A stretch of 64,000 nt of DNA from assembly GCA_035649635.1 (NCBI GenBank), contig DASRJE010000157.1:1-64000 (forward strand), written 5' to 3'. Of this stretch, positions 10,481-19,285 are shown piece after piece; the stretch's first letter is position 1, and each line of letters begins with the position of its first letter. This DNA comes from Gp6-AA40 sp035649635. Its GTDB lineage: Bacteria > Acidobacteriota > Vicinamibacteria > Vicinamibacterales > UBA2999. Made by a program: the position numbers and the translations under genes. The notes beneath the pieces are model-generated. The model was not told the DNA's origin and did no database searches. It saw only the letters and a program-made list of their open reading frames with translations.

Positions 10481-11656
10481 TCAGCCGCGGCCGGTCAGCC
10501 GGCCGAACAGGCTGCTGGCCGGTTCGCTCCGCTTCGGTTCGGGATCGATGTTCGCGAGCTCTTTCGCCAGCCCTCTGAAACCCGCTGCCAGCTTGTTATG
10601 GTTGTCGAGCGCGAGCGGCCGCCCCTTATTCAGCGCTTCCAGGGCGAGCCGGTAGTCGCTCGGCAGCATGTGGTTGACCTTCGTTGCCACGACCTTCTCG
10701 ATGTCGGCCTGGCCGATCTCTGACTGCTTATCCGAGCGGTTCACGACCACGAGAACGCGGTCACGGCCGTAACGGTCGCGGAGCGCCGAGGCCAGCCGGC
10801 TGGCTCCCCGTACCGCCGACAGCTCCTGGTTGGTCACGACCACAATGCGCGAGGCGACGTCGAGGGCGTCGATTGCGGACGCATCGGCACGCGGCACGTC
10901 GAGGACGATGTAGCGATAGAGGTGCGCCGCGAACTCGATGACGGCGCGGAATTGTGGTACGCCGGGGTGGTGAACGAGCGCGCGATCGGACGAGGCAAGG
11001 AGGTCCGCTTTTGCTTTCGTGGGCGTGACGAGCCCGCGGAAGAAGGCCTCGTCAAAACGATGCACATTCTCCAGCGCGTCGACGATAGAGAAGCGGGGCT
11101 CAGCCCCGAACAGAAGCGCCGCATCGCCTTGGGCCAGGTGTAGATCCAGGTAGAGCGTCTGCGAAGGGGCCACCTTCGCCATCGCCGTCGCGACGTTGAC
11201 GGCCGTCGTGGTCGTGCCTACCCCTCCCTTGGCGCCGACGAACGCGAAGATTTCGCCTACGGTCGAGGGCGTTGCATGATGCGCGACGAGGCGTGCGATC
11301 GCTTGCTCGAGCGAAGCCGTCGTGATCGGCTCCTGCACGAATTCAGTGGCGCCGGCGCGCATCGCCTCGAGCAGGACCGTGGGGTCCGATTCGGACGCCA
11401 CGACCAGGAACCCTGTCGCGGGGTGCTGCCGCTTCACGGTCGCCATCGAAGGCGGAATGGAGCGGGCGCCGCGCGTGTCTACGATCACGACATGGGGCTG
11501 TTTGGCCGCCGGGTGCGCGAGCGAAGCGAGTTCGGCTGCGCTCCCTTGAGAAACGCGCATGCCGCAAGCGCTCAGGAGCTGCTCCAGTTCGCGATCGAGC
11601 GGATCGACGATCAGAATTTCAGCAACAAGAGACGTAGCCATTGTTTTTTTGGTCAC
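10481..11656 (-). CDS. tadZ: TadZ/CpaE-type pilus localisation ATPase (MinD/ParA family)
   Basis: 391 residues. The N-terminal ~130 residues form a receiver-like atypical REC domain (ILIVDPLDRELEQLLSACG; VVIVDTRG). The ParA/MinD ATPase domain follows, with deviant Walker A KGGVGTTTTA, SSDRAL and ...IVLDVPRAD as Walker A' and B regions. CpaE/TadZ proteins place the Tad apparatus in the cell. GTG start at 11656 overlaps the tadG stop by four bases; an ATG at 11641 is an alternative. Upstream of tadA as in most tad loci. Confidence 0.9.
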   Translation of the reverse strand: MTKKTMATSLVAEILIVDPLDRELEQLLSACGMRVSQGSAAELASLAHPAAKQPHVVIVDTRGARSIPPSMATVKRQHPATGFLVVASESDPTVLLEAMRAGATEFVQEPITTASLEQAIARLVAHHATPSTVGEIFAFVGAKGGVGTTTTAVNVATAMAKVAPSQTLYLDLHLAQGDAALLFGAEPRFSIVDALENVHRFDEAFFRGLVTPTKAKADLLASSDRALVHHPGVPQFRAVIEFAAHLYRYIVLDVPRADASAIDALDVASRIVVVTNQELSAVRGASRLASALRDRYGRDRVLVVVNRSDKQSEIGQADIEKVVATKVNHMLPSDYRLALEALNKGRPLALDNHNKLAAGFRGLAKELANIDPEPKRSEPASSLFGRLTGRG

Positions 11657-12933
11657 CGTACCAACATCACTTTCCGCATGAACGACGCCGATGAAGTCAC
11701 CGTGCTCGATCCGCTGCCGGGGATCGCGACGAGGCGGCCGATGACGTCCTTGTTGCCTGTTCCGCCCATGCCTTCGACGAAGAAGCCCATGATGTTCGCG
11801 ATAGTGACGGTCGATTTGCCGTTGGGCGAACCGTCGAAAAAGCTATCCACGTCGAAGAGAACCACGGGCACGATCCGGGGACTCGTCGCGTGGTAAAGAC
11901 CATCGGCACACACGCCCGGGGCACAACTGCCCTGAATGCTTTTTGTCGACGTGTTGAACGACGCACCCTTATCCTTGGCTACCAGGTCGTCGACGCCTTG
12001 TTTAGTTGGCCCGATCATGTCGCCCGTCTCTGTCGGGATCGTGTCGCCGATCTCGAAGACGCTCCGGTTGCAGTTCGCGATGTTGTTCCGGTAGTCGGCA
12101 CCGCCAGAGCCGGAAGTTCCGTCCGGGTTCGGAAGGTCGAGCGCCTGGAACCACCCCGCCGAAATTCGGTCCTGGGCACTGCCGATTTTGAGCGTGAACT
12201 GCATGCCATAGTCGGTGGTCGGATTGCCATTCGCATCGAACGGCGTGAAACCGCTTCCCGGATCAGTAGTCGTCGGCGCGATGTAAACGTCGGGAGTTGT
12301 CACCGACGGATCGGGCACCATGTCGTTGCCCGACTTCATGTACTTGTCAAAGACCGAGTCGGGCGTCCACGGCGCGGTGCTCGGCGCGCCGTTCTCCCAG
12401 TGCTCCTGCCATCTGTCCGCCACGGCCCACGGCTTCATGCAGTCGGTCGCATTGCCGGTGAGCACCTGCGCGGTCGCTGTTGCGCGGATGTCCTGGGTCG
12501 TGAGGCCCAGGATCTGGGCGAAGAACGTCGGAAGGGCATTCGAGCGCGCGACGCTGCGGTATACATTCGCGCGGATGCACTTGTCGGGCAGACCGATGGT
12601 CCCGGGCGGGCAAGGGTTGACGAGCAGCACGTCGGTGGCTGGAATAATCGACGGCGCGGCGCCTAATACCAGGTTGAGTTGGGCGACGGCCGCGGCCGCC
12701 GCCTTGGCCCGGGTGATGTCGTCGGGATCGTCGAACGCGAGCGAGGAGGCGCCGGCGAGCGCCGCCGCGTCAGCGGCGTTCTGGGCCTGGTTCCGGCTCA
12801 CGAGCAGCGCGCCGTAATCGATCGCCAGCGCGCAGAACGCGATCAACACCAGCATGGCAAGCGCGACGTGCACGAGTACCGCGCCGCGATCGTCCGCCGT
12901 TCCCCGTCGTCGATGTTTCGTCATTGGTATCAT
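11653..12933 (-). CDS. tadG: TadG-like pilus assembly protein with N-terminal TadE/TadG helix
   Basis: About 426 residues from the ATG at 12933, which has GGAG six bases upstream; ATG 12924 and GTG 12942 also fit. The N-terminus shows the Tad_N signature: DDRGAVLVHVALAMLVLIAFCALAIDYG-type helix followed by NAADAAALAGA. The large C-terminal part is extracytoplasmic, with few cysteines (SCAPGVC) and many Asp/Gly turns. TadG is thought to be a minor pilin-like or envelope-spanning assembly factor. Overlaps tadZ by four bases; 17 bases after the secretin. Confidence 0.85.
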   Translation of the reverse strand: MIPMTKHRRRGTADDRGAVLVHVALAMLVLIAFCALAIDYGALLVSRNQAQNAADAAALAGASSLAFDDPDDITRAKAAAAAVAQLNLVLGAAPSIIPATDVLLVNPCPPGTIGLPDKCIRANVYRSVARSNALPTFFAQILGLTTQDIRATATAQVLTGNATDCMKPWAVADRWQEHWENGAPSTAPWTPDSVFDKYMKSGNDMVPDPSVTTPDVYIAPTTTDPGSGFTPFDANGNPTTDYGMQFTLKIGSAQDRISAGWFQALDLPNPDGTSGSGGADYRNNIANCNRSVFEIGDTIPTETGDMIGPTKQGVDDLVAKDKGASFNTSTKSIQGSCAPGVCADGLYHATSPRIVPVVLFDVDSFFDGSPNGKSTVTIANIMGFFVEGMGGTGNKDVIGRLVAIPGSGSSTVTSSASFMRKVMLVR

Positions 12934-12950
12934 GCTCCGCACTGCGCGTT

Positions 12951-14291
12951 TTACTTGCTCTCGGTCGTGCCCGGCGCCGGCAGGAACCGTGTCGGATCCG
13001 TTGGCACCGGCGGCACCTCGTCAGGGTTGAACGGGCGCACGAGCCTCGGCGTGACGAGCACCATCAACTCCGATCGCTCGAGTCGCTCGGCGTTGCTCTT
13101 GAACAGGTAGCCAATAATCGGGATTTGGCTGAGGAACGGGATATTGGCGCCATCGTTCTGCGCGAGGTTGTTCAGTAGCCCCGCGATCGCGAACGACTGC
13201 CCGTCGCGCAGTTCCACATCGGTCTCCGCGCGGCGCATGGTAAGTGCCGGTACGCGGAAGCCTTCGAGCGTGACGCCGTTGTTGAAGTCAAGCGCGCTGA
13301 CCTCCGGCCGGACCTTCAGGCGGATGACGTCGCCGGCAATCGTCGGCCTGAAGTTCAGCTTCACGCCGAACTCCTTGAACTGGATCGTGACCTGGCCGGT
13401 TGCGCCCTGCACGATGGGTATCGGAAATTCGCCGCCTGCCAGGAAGCTCGCCTCCTGGCCGTTGTAGGCGATCAGGTTCGGCTCAGCGAGCGATTGGAAC
13501 AGCCCTTTCTGTTCCAGGGCCTTGATGATCGCGCCCAGGCCCTCCTTGCGGTTGAAATAGAACAAGTTGAGAAAATCGCTGAAGACGAGCTTGTCTTCTT
13601 CGAAATTGGGCGCTGAGAATTGCCCCGTCGTCACGCGGCCGAGTGCATCGGGCCGGTTCACGAAGAAGCTGACACCGAGCTCCTTGATGGCGCGGCGGTT
13701 GACCTCCGCCACGCGGACCTGCAGCAGCACCTGTTGGCTCTCTGAGCCGCCGGGGAGCTGCAGCATGTTGATGACACCTGTCTTCGCTGACATTCCGTCC
13801 GCGATCTCGCCAGCGCGCAGCATGATGGCGTTGCTCGAGACGCTTCCGGTGAGGATGATGCTCTCCTCGTTCATGGCCACGCGGATGTCTTCACCCGGGA
13901 AGAGCTTTTGAAACGTCTGCTGAAGCGTGGTGACACCCGGATCGACCACGACGTCGTACTGGCGGCGGTCGTTTGCGCCCCACACGATAAGGCTCACAGT
14001 GCCGGGGCCCTTGCCGTCGATCAGGACCTCGCGCGGCTGGACGACGACGGCATCGGCGATCGCCGGGTTCGTCACGGCGATACGCGTGACGTCGAACGGC
14101 GTATTGAGCACCGTCGAGCGCCCGGCAGTCAGGACGACCTGCTCGAAGCCGCTCGTGTCGGTCGCCTGCGAGACAGGCGCCGGCGGTACCGGCCGCTGTT
14201 GGCCCTGCGCCGCAATCGGTGATGTAAAGAGGCCGACAGTGACGACGCCGGCGAACAGACCCCGCATGGGATACGAAAGACGCACACTCAT
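12951..14291 (-). CDS. rcpA: Outer-membrane secretin RcpA/CpaC of the Tad pilus
   Basis: 446 residues. Signal peptide (MRGLFAGVVTVGLFTSPIAAQ), N-terminal pilus/BON-like domain (LTAGRSTVLNTPFDVTRIAVTNPAIADAVVV), then the secretin core with VPALTMRRAETDVELRDGQSFAIAGLL and IPFLSQIPIIGYLF near the C-terminus, hallmark segments of the T2SS/T3SS secretin family. Forms the outer-membrane pore for the pilus. ATG overlaps the TGA of rcpC. Tad loci usually also have an RcpB/CpaD protein; none is visible here. Confidence 0.93.
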   Translation of the reverse strand: MSVRLSYPMRGLFAGVVTVGLFTSPIAAQGQQRPVPPAPVSQATDTSGFEQVVLTAGRSTVLNTPFDVTRIAVTNPAIADAVVVQPREVLIDGKGPGTVSLIVWGANDRRQYDVVVDPGVTTLQQTFQKLFPGEDIRVAMNEESIILTGSVSSNAIMLRAGEIADGMSAKTGVINMLQLPGGSESQQVLLQVRVAEVNRRAIKELGVSFFVNRPDALGRVTTGQFSAPNFEEDKLVFSDFLNLFYFNRKEGLGAIIKALEQKGLFQSLAEPNLIAYNGQEASFLAGGEFPIPIVQGATGQVTIQFKEFGVKLNFRPTIAGDVIRLKVRPEVSALDFNNGVTLEGFRVPALTMRRAETDVELRDGQSFAIAGLLNNLAQNDGANIPFLSQIPIIGYLFKSNAERLERSELMVLVTPRLVRPFNPDEVPPVPTDPTRFLPAPGTTESK

Positions 14292-15169
14292 TTCACAGGC
14301 TCCTCTGTCCGCTTGGCCCCACGGATGGCCTCGACGGTGTAGATCTTCGGTGCGGGCGCGGGCGCCGGCACCGTGACGGGTGGAGGGGGAGGTCTTTTCA
14401 CGATGCGCCGTCCTTCGACGTTCTTCACCGTGACTGGCGGGGCGGGCGCGCCCAGCAGGCCCGCCATCCGCTGGCCGTTAGTCGCGGTCGGCGTAACGTC
14501 GAGCGGGTTGCGCAAGGTCAGCATGATCTGGCCCTCGTTCGCGGCGAGCGAGATGCGCTCGGCGTCGTCGGGCGTTACCAGGAGCGTGACCACTGTTGAA
14601 GGGATCGGCTTGCCCTCTGCTTTCGCATTCTCCTGGTCGAATCGGGTTCCTGCGGTCAACACCTGTACGTTGCTCACCACAGCCCGCGATATCGGCTCCC
14701 CGTTGGCGTTGTTGTTCTTTCCCAACACGACGAGGACGTCTACTCGCGTGCCCGGAACGACGAACCCGGCGACACCAACGACCTCGTTGGTCTTCACCGA
14801 GATCGCGCGCATGCCTTCCGTAATCGTGGGCGGCAGCCCGCCGCCGGAGCCGAGCGGCGCGAGCTTGGATTCGGTGAGCGGTTCGTTCTCGTTCACCTCC
14901 ACGATCGCACCCCGATTGAGGACGTCGTCGACCTTCTTGAACGCGCCTGGCACAGGGTTTCGCGCCGGCCAGGGCACCAACTTGACGTGATCCTTGGTGA
15001 CGATGGTGCCGATGGGGATTGGCCGCGCCGCGACCACGGCCTCGACGCTGACGACCTCGACCTCGCGAACTGGCATCGCCGCAACGACGCGGTAAACTCC
15101 GAAACTCGCCACACCTGCGGCGCCGAGCGCGACGGCGAGAACGACCGCGAGACGCGTATTACGATTCAT
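14288..15169 (-). CDS. rcpC: Flp pilus assembly protein RcpC/CpaB
   Basis: 293 residues. N-terminal membrane anchor (LAVVLAVALGAAGVASFGVYRVV), then a SAF domain (VVAARPIPIGTIVTKDHVKLVPWP) and the RcpC beta-rich domain (RAISVKTNEVVGVAGFVVPGTRVDVLVVL). Interacts with the secretin in the periplasm. A strong Shine-Dalgarno (GGAGGAAAAA) precedes the ATG at 15169. The C-terminus is a proline-rich linker (PPPPPVTVPAPAPAP), which may span the periplasm or peptidoglycan. Confidence 0.93.
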   Translation of the reverse strand: MNRNTRLAVVLAVALGAAGVASFGVYRVVAAMPVREVEVVSVEAVVAARPIPIGTIVTKDHVKLVPWPARNPVPGAFKKVDDVLNRGAIVEVNENEPLTESKLAPLGSGGGLPPTITEGMRAISVKTNEVVGVAGFVVPGTRVDVLVVLGKNNNANGEPISRAVVSNVQVLTAGTRFDQENAKAEGKPIPSTVVTLLVTPDDAERISLAANEGQIMLTLRNPLDVTPTATNGQRMAGLLGAPAPPVTVKNVEGRRIVKRPPPPPVTVPAPAPAPKIYTVEAIRGAKRTEEPVK

Positions 15170-15190
15170 CTTTTTCCTCCAACGTCCTTC

Positions 15191-15652
15191 CTACGATTCG
15201 ATTCGCATCGTCGCTCGCGCAGCCAGCGTGATCGACGAAAAGGAGCCACCGCCGAGCAATCCCGAGACCGGGCCGAGAAACAGGTAGTTGTGTGTCATCG
15301 TCACGGTGACCTGCGCTGCAGGAAACCCGGGAATGGGTCCGCCACCGTCCGGATCGACCGTGACGGGCGCTAGCGCCGTCGTCGGTGACGCCGTGGGATC
15401 GTTTGTTCCCTGTTGCACGTACTGGGTCACGCGGGTCTGAATGTCAGTCAGCCCGTAGCCAGAGTTCGCCAGCGCCGCAATGCGCGCGCCCTCGCGTGCG
15501 GCGTTGTTGAGCGTCAGGAAGCGCTGGAACATGAGCGCGAAGTCCACGATCGCCGCGAACACCAGCAACAGAATCGGCAGCACCACGGCGAATTCAATCA
15601 ACTCCGCGCCGCGCTCCGAACGAATACGACGACGAAATAGTGGTTTCACCAT
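15191..15652 (-). CDS. tadE: TadE-like pseudopilin
   Basis: 153 residues. The N-terminus has the TadE prepilin-type signature SERGAELIEFAVVLPILLLV: a basic leader, the cleavage-site glycine, E at +5-like position and a hydrophobic helix. NNAAREGARIAAL follows, typical of TadE. TadE is a minor pseudopilin processed by the Tad prepilin peptidase, whose gene overlaps this one by seven bases. Confidence 0.9.
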   Translation of the reverse strand: MVKPLFRRRIRSERGAELIEFAVVLPILLLVFAAIVDFALMFQRFLTLNNAAREGARIAALANSGYGLTDIQTRVTQYVQQGTNDPTASPTTALAPVTVDPDGGGPIPGFPAAQVTVTMTHNYLFLGPVSGLLGGGSFSSITLAARATMRIES

Positions 15653-16167
15653 AACCAGAACGCCAATGTCAGCCCGGTTGCAATCGGCAGCGCGTAGGGC
15701 AACTTCGGGCCAGAAGAAGTTTCGAGTGTCAACGAGTCAAGCGGCCTGATGCCGAAGACGCGCCAGTGCATCAGCAGCAGCCACAGGTTTCGCAGCGCCT
15801 GGCCGCCGTAACGGTGCCTGGCAATCAACGCGACTGCGAGCACTCCGCCGGCAAGCGCTGTGTAGAACGCCACGCCAAAAATCATGGAGGTGCCAAGCCA
15901 GGCGCCGAGTGCGCCCATCAGCTTCACATCTCCGCCGCCAAGGCCCCGCAGAAGAAAGAGCGGAAAAAAGACCGCGAGTCCGAGGAGGAGACCGGTCACG
16001 CTCGAGAGCGTGCCAGCGCCACCTTGCAACAACGTGCCAGCAACGAGACCGAGCATCGCGGCGGGCAACGTCAATGAGTTGGGAATGCGTCGCGTCCGGA
16101 CGTCACACCAACAGGCTGCAGCCGCTATGGCGAATGCGCATGACCACTGCGCGACCGTGACGCTCAT
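15646..16167 (-). CDS. tadV: Prepilin peptidase TadV/CpaA (A24 aspartyl protease)
   Basis: 173 residues, about six membrane spans. Both catalytic aspartates are visible: CDVRTRRIPN near residue 22 and GGGDVK near residue 76. The short TadV form lacks the N-methylating domain of PilD. It cleaves the leaders of Flp and TadE proteins at the inner membrane. Start ATG overlaps the TGA of the second pilin gene (ATGA). Confidence 0.92.
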   Translation of the reverse strand: MSVTVAQWSCAFAIAAAACWCDVRTRRIPNSLTLPAAMLGLVAGTLLQGGAGTLSSVTGLLLGLAVFFPLFLLRGLGGGDVKLMGALGAWLGTSMIFGVAFYTALAGGVLAVALIARHRYGGQALRNLWLLLMHWRVFGIRPLDSLTLETSSGPKLPYALPIATGLTLAFWLW

Positions 16168-16430
16168 GATCCTGCACTCACTGGATCCGCTGGTTCCCAG
16201 AGATTCCAGACCGCCTGGTTATAGCCGACGTACGCGTTGCCCAAACTGGTCTGCATCGCGCTCCATGCAGCGGCACCAACCAAGCCGATGAATGTCGTCA
16301 GGAGGGCGTACTCGATCACGTCCTCTCCGTCAGTTTCGAGAAAGAACCGTTTGACCTCGGCACCCAGCTTGCCGTTCCATGCGGCGGTGAGTGTTCGATT
16401 CAAATCTGCGTCGGTTCTGAGAATGTTCAT
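16164..16430 (-). CDS. Second Flp-family pilin, with long leader and C-terminal extension
   Basis: 88 residues from the ATG at 16430. Processing motif DG/EDVIEYALL (cleavage after Gly, E and Y at +5 and +6 in the alignment) is followed by a Flp helix (TTFIGLVGAAAWSAM). The leader is about 35 residues, against 14 in the first pilin, and the mature part carries a WNLWEPADP tail. Probably a minor pilin or a specialised tip subunit. It heads the downstream assembly genes and is separated from the first pilin by a hairpin. Confidence 0.85.
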   Translation of the reverse strand: MNILRTDADLNRTLTAAWNGKLGAEVKRFFLETDGEDVIEYALLTTFIGLVGAAAWSAMQTSLGNAYVGYNQAVWNLWEPADPVSAGS

Positions 16431-16466
16431 TTGCTTACTGCCTGATGTGGGCACATTGGCTAGGAG

Positions 16467-16495
16467 AGGCGCGTGACCACGATGCTCACGCGCCT
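16467..16495 (-). terminator. Hairpin between the two pilin genes (possible attenuator)
   Basis: Perfect 10-base inverted repeat (AGGCGCGTGA ... TCACGCGCCT) with a 9-base loop, just after the stop of the first pilin in the direction of transcription. There is no strong T-run, so it is more likely a partial terminator or mRNA 3'-end stabiliser. It would let the major pilin be made in excess over the assembly genes (inference). Confidence 0.55.
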
Positions 16496-16511
16496 TATCC
16501 TGAGAAACCGC

Positions 16512-16697
16512 TTACGACGCTGAGGTGGCCCAGCCGCTCACCTTGGTGCTCATGTTGGTGTACCACTGGGACAGGTTGGTGCCGAGGGCCGTCGCGGCAA
16601 CACCTGCCACGAGGGCGATCAAGGTGGCGAGCATCGCGTACTCGATCAGGTCCTGGCCGGCATCTTCACGAACGAAACGAACAATCACACTCTTCAT
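16512..16697 (-). CDS. flp: Major Flp/Fap pilin (type IVb)
   Basis: 61 residues from the ATG at 16697 with AAGGAG seven bases upstream. Short basic leader, cleavage site EDAG/QDLIEY, then the hydrophobic Flp helix (AMLATLIALVAGVAATALG) and a short C-terminal part with a single tyrosine and tryptophans. Length is typical of Flp1. It is the first gene of the long leftward operon and likely the pilus main subunit. A longer frame up to 16952 has no pilin-like content. Confidence 0.93.
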   Translation of the reverse strand: MKSVIVRFVREDAGQDLIEYAMLATLIALVAGVAATALGTNLSQWYTNMSTKVSGWATSAS

Positions 16698-17458
16698 GGC
16701 TACTCCTTCAATCAACGATTCATCTGACTCACGTTTGCGGACCCCCGAACGAATGTGACTGGTGGACCGTGTGAGCTCCGTTCGCTCCGTGTTTCCAAAT
16801 GTGGAAACGTAGTCCCCGGCGTTGATTCGTTCCTTGCCGCACAGCGTCATCGCGCTGCGCCAGCTATTTGAGCAACGGAAATGCCGTACGCTCGCGTCCT
16901 GCGAGATTGTGGCGATTCGGGCGCATTTCGCCGCCGAACCGCACCGCAGCACACCACGGCTAGAGAGTCGCGACCAGCGATCCGTCTGGACCTGTCCAGC
17001 GATTTATCTGGCCGCAGCCGCCTTTTTCAAATCGCGATTCGATGGCTGTCGTCTGCGCGTGCGCGCGATTCAGAGCTGCCGACCGCAACGGCTGCGGTCG
17101 CAAGCTTCACCAGGCTGGAGTGATGTGTCGGGCCACGTTTCCGGACGCCGCTCGAGTGCGATCGTCAGGCCTGAAGGACGATGGCTCCTTTGTCCGCCCT
17201 CGACTTTCCGAATCTCCTTGAAGTTGCACAGTACGACCGGTCCCGGCGTAGATCGCCCCGTTCTCGTTCTCGGTGGTTGCGTCGTAGTAAAGGCGCCACG
17301 ACCAACCTCTGGGCCTGGACAGACAATTCCCCGTTCGCAGCCAGACGCCCGATAGCACCGCTACTTCGCCTCCGCCACACTGATCGGATGAATTCGGTGA
17401 ACTGGCCCGTGCACAGGTCTTGCACATTCGGCCAAGACCGTCTCCGAAGACAGCGACT
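16698..17458. promoter_or_regulatory. Divergent control region between the Tad operon and the glycosylation island
   Basis: About 760 bases without a credible gene; the open frames here are arginine-rich and family-less. It must hold the promoter of the leftward pilus operon and probably that of the rightward gene at 17459. I see no convincing -35/-10 or sigma-54 (GG-N10-GC) box. Two small inverted repeats stand out: 16791-16808, and GGTCTTG...CAAGACC at 17416-17439, just before the membrane glycosyltransferase. Confidence 0.5.
16791..16808. promoter_or_regulatory. Inverted repeat upstream of flp (possible operator)
   Basis: GTTTCCA-AATG-TGGAAAC, a perfect 7-base inverted repeat with a 4-base centre, 94 bases upstream of the flp start codon. 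Its AT-rich, symmetric form suits a dimeric regulator site, but the binding protein is unknown. Confidence 0.35.
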
Positions 17459-19285
17459 ATGGCTACTGCCACGTGGGTTACCGGAATTTCAAAGCACGAG
17501 GGAAAAGTGGCAACGGTGCTGCTCGCGCTGGCAGTAGCCTACCTGGCCTCGTTTGTTCCACGGGGCTGGATCCCACATGACGAAGGGATGCTCGGGCAGC
17601 AAGCGGAGTGGGTTCTCCGGGGCGGCCTGCCGCACGTGCATTATCAAGAGACCTATACCGGCGGCCTCACCTGGTTGTACGCAGCCGTCTTCAAAGTGGC
17701 CGGCGTAGACCTGATCAACCTGCGATGGCTCCTGTTTGTGGCCGCTTCGCTTGCTTTGGGCGTCGTATACGCAATCGTCAGGCGATTCCTCGGTCCGATC
17801 GGATCGGCGTTGGCAACGTGGGTGGCTCTCACGTGGAGTTTTCCAAACTACTTTGCCGGCTTACCGTCCTGGTGGGTTCTGATCTGCGCACTCGGGTGCG
17901 TCTGGGCTCTTTTTCGCCACGTCGAAACGGGCCTCCTTCGCTATGCCGCTCTGGCGGGACTGCTGGCCGGGTGCGCAATCGTCATAAAGCAGACCGGCGT
18001 CTATTTGCTCTTTGCAGTTGTCATCTCCCTCCTTGCCGGCGGGAACGAGGCACGGCCATCAACCAAAACGGCCAGCAACCTGGATCGGTTGCTTCGACTC
18101 GGCGTCTGCACATGCGGATTGGCCTTTGCGATTGCAATCATGAGCGCACGCATGGGCGTGTCGGAGATCGCCTATCTTCTGATTCCCGTTGCATCGTCAA
18201 GTGTCGCACTCGCATCTGCACGGTTACTGAGATTTGGCTCGGCTCTCTGGTCTCGCGTGCTGGCGGCATCGCTGGCGTGCGCGATGGCGTCGTTGCCGCT
18301 CGCTCTCCTGCTCCTTCCGTATTTCTTTGACGGCAACCTCGCCGAGTTCGTCAAGGGGGCGATTCTGTTGCCGCAAAGACGGTTCGCATTTGCGAACACT
18401 CCGCTGCCACCCGCCCTGCAGCTGATGACCGGCGTCGCAATGGTGACGTGGATGCTACCTGTGCTTCCGACGCTCAGCGCGCGGGAGGTTCAGGTGCTGA
18501 AGTTTACCCGCTGGGCAATCGCCTTCGTGGTGCCAGCGATTGCGTTCTGGAGCATCCGGATGCACGTGTTCGTGTTCGGCTCTGTCCGAGCCATCGCCGC
18601 GTTGCTCCCAGCGTTGGTCGTCTACCTTCTGCTCTCGAGCCGTATCACGGATGAGAGACAGCGGCGCTATCTATTGATTTCGTCGTCGATGCTGGCGTGG
18701 GCATCACTCGTGCAGTTCCCGACCGGAATCGGAATTTATTTCTGCTATGTAATGCCTCTTGCGGTGATAGCGGCAGTCGCGGCGGCCAACGCGATTGGTT
18801 GGCTTCGGCGGCCCGGCGTCTTGCCGTGGACGGCTCTGTTGTTGGTCTTTGCGATTTTCAGCATGAATCGCGGGTATGCGGGCAGCGTTGGTTTTCTACA
18901 TGCTGTACGTCCCCACGATGTGGCTCTCAATCTCCCACGCGCACACCTCAACGTCTTCCAGGACCAGGCAATCACTTACCGTCGTCTCGTTTCGTTGATC
19001 GATGAGCAGCTGCAAGGTGGAAAGTTGCTGGCTGGACCGGACTGTCCAGAGGTGTATTTCTTGACTGGTCACTTCAACCCGTCGGGCGCAATGTACGACT
19101 TTTTTGCGATCGAGCCGGGTGGTTCCTACGTTGACGACGTCAGCCACTGGACGTCAGCGAAGGTCATCGTGATCAACCGAGTTCCGGAGTTCTCGCCACC
19201 CGTGACTGACAGCGTCCTGTCGCAGTTGCGAGTGGCGTTTCCTCATGGCGAGCAGGTGGACCGCTTCGAGGTGAGGTGGCAATGA
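17459..19285 (+). CDS. GT-C-type membrane glycosyltransferase (ArnT/PMT-like, GT39-like)
   Basis: About 608 residues from the ATG at 17459 (a TTG at 17420 is also possible). Around 12 membrane spans. The first external loop carries HDEGMLGQQAEWVLRGGLPHVHYQETYTG-type residues: the Asp-Glu acidic pair after span 1 expected for catalysis in GT-C enzymes, followed by PH-x-HY and a YTGG motif. Such enzymes move a sugar from a polyprenyl-phosphate carrier to lipid or protein at the outer face. It starts the rightward island; its stop overlaps the next start (ATGA). Confidence 0.75.
   Translation: MATATWVTGISKHEGKVATVLLALAVAYLASFVPRGWIPHDEGMLGQQAEWVLRGGLPHVHYQETYTGGLTWLYAAVFKVAGVDLINLRWLLFVAASLALGVVYAIVRRFLGPIGSALATWVALTWSFPNYFAGLPSWWVLICALGCVWALFRHVETGLLRYAALAGLLAGCAIVIKQTGVYLLFAVVISLLAGGNEARPSTKTASNLDRLLRLGVCTCGLAFAIAIMSARMGVSEIAYLLIPVASSSVALASARLLRFGSALWSRVLAASLACAMASLPLALLLLPYFFDGNLAEFVKGAILLPQRRFAFANTPLPPALQLMTGVAMVTWMLPVLPTLSAREVQVLKFTRWAIAFVVPAIAFWSIRMHVFVFGSVRAIAALLPALVVYLLLSSRITDERQRRYLLISSSMLAWASLVQFPTGIGIYFCYVMPLAVIAAVAAANAIGWLRRPGVLPWTALLLVFAIFSMNRGYAGSVGFLHAVRPHDVALNLPRAHLNVFQDQAITYRRLVSLIDEQLQGGKLLAGPDCPEVYFLTGHFNPSGAMYDFFAIEPGGSYVDDVSHWTSAKVIVINRVPEFSPPVTDSVLSQLRVAFPHGEQVDRFEVRWQ

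Noticed and set aside
16698..17458. Sigma-54 promoter or coding gene upstream of flp
   Set aside because: No GG-N10-GC box at a usable distance, and open frames in the gap are arginine-rich without homology.
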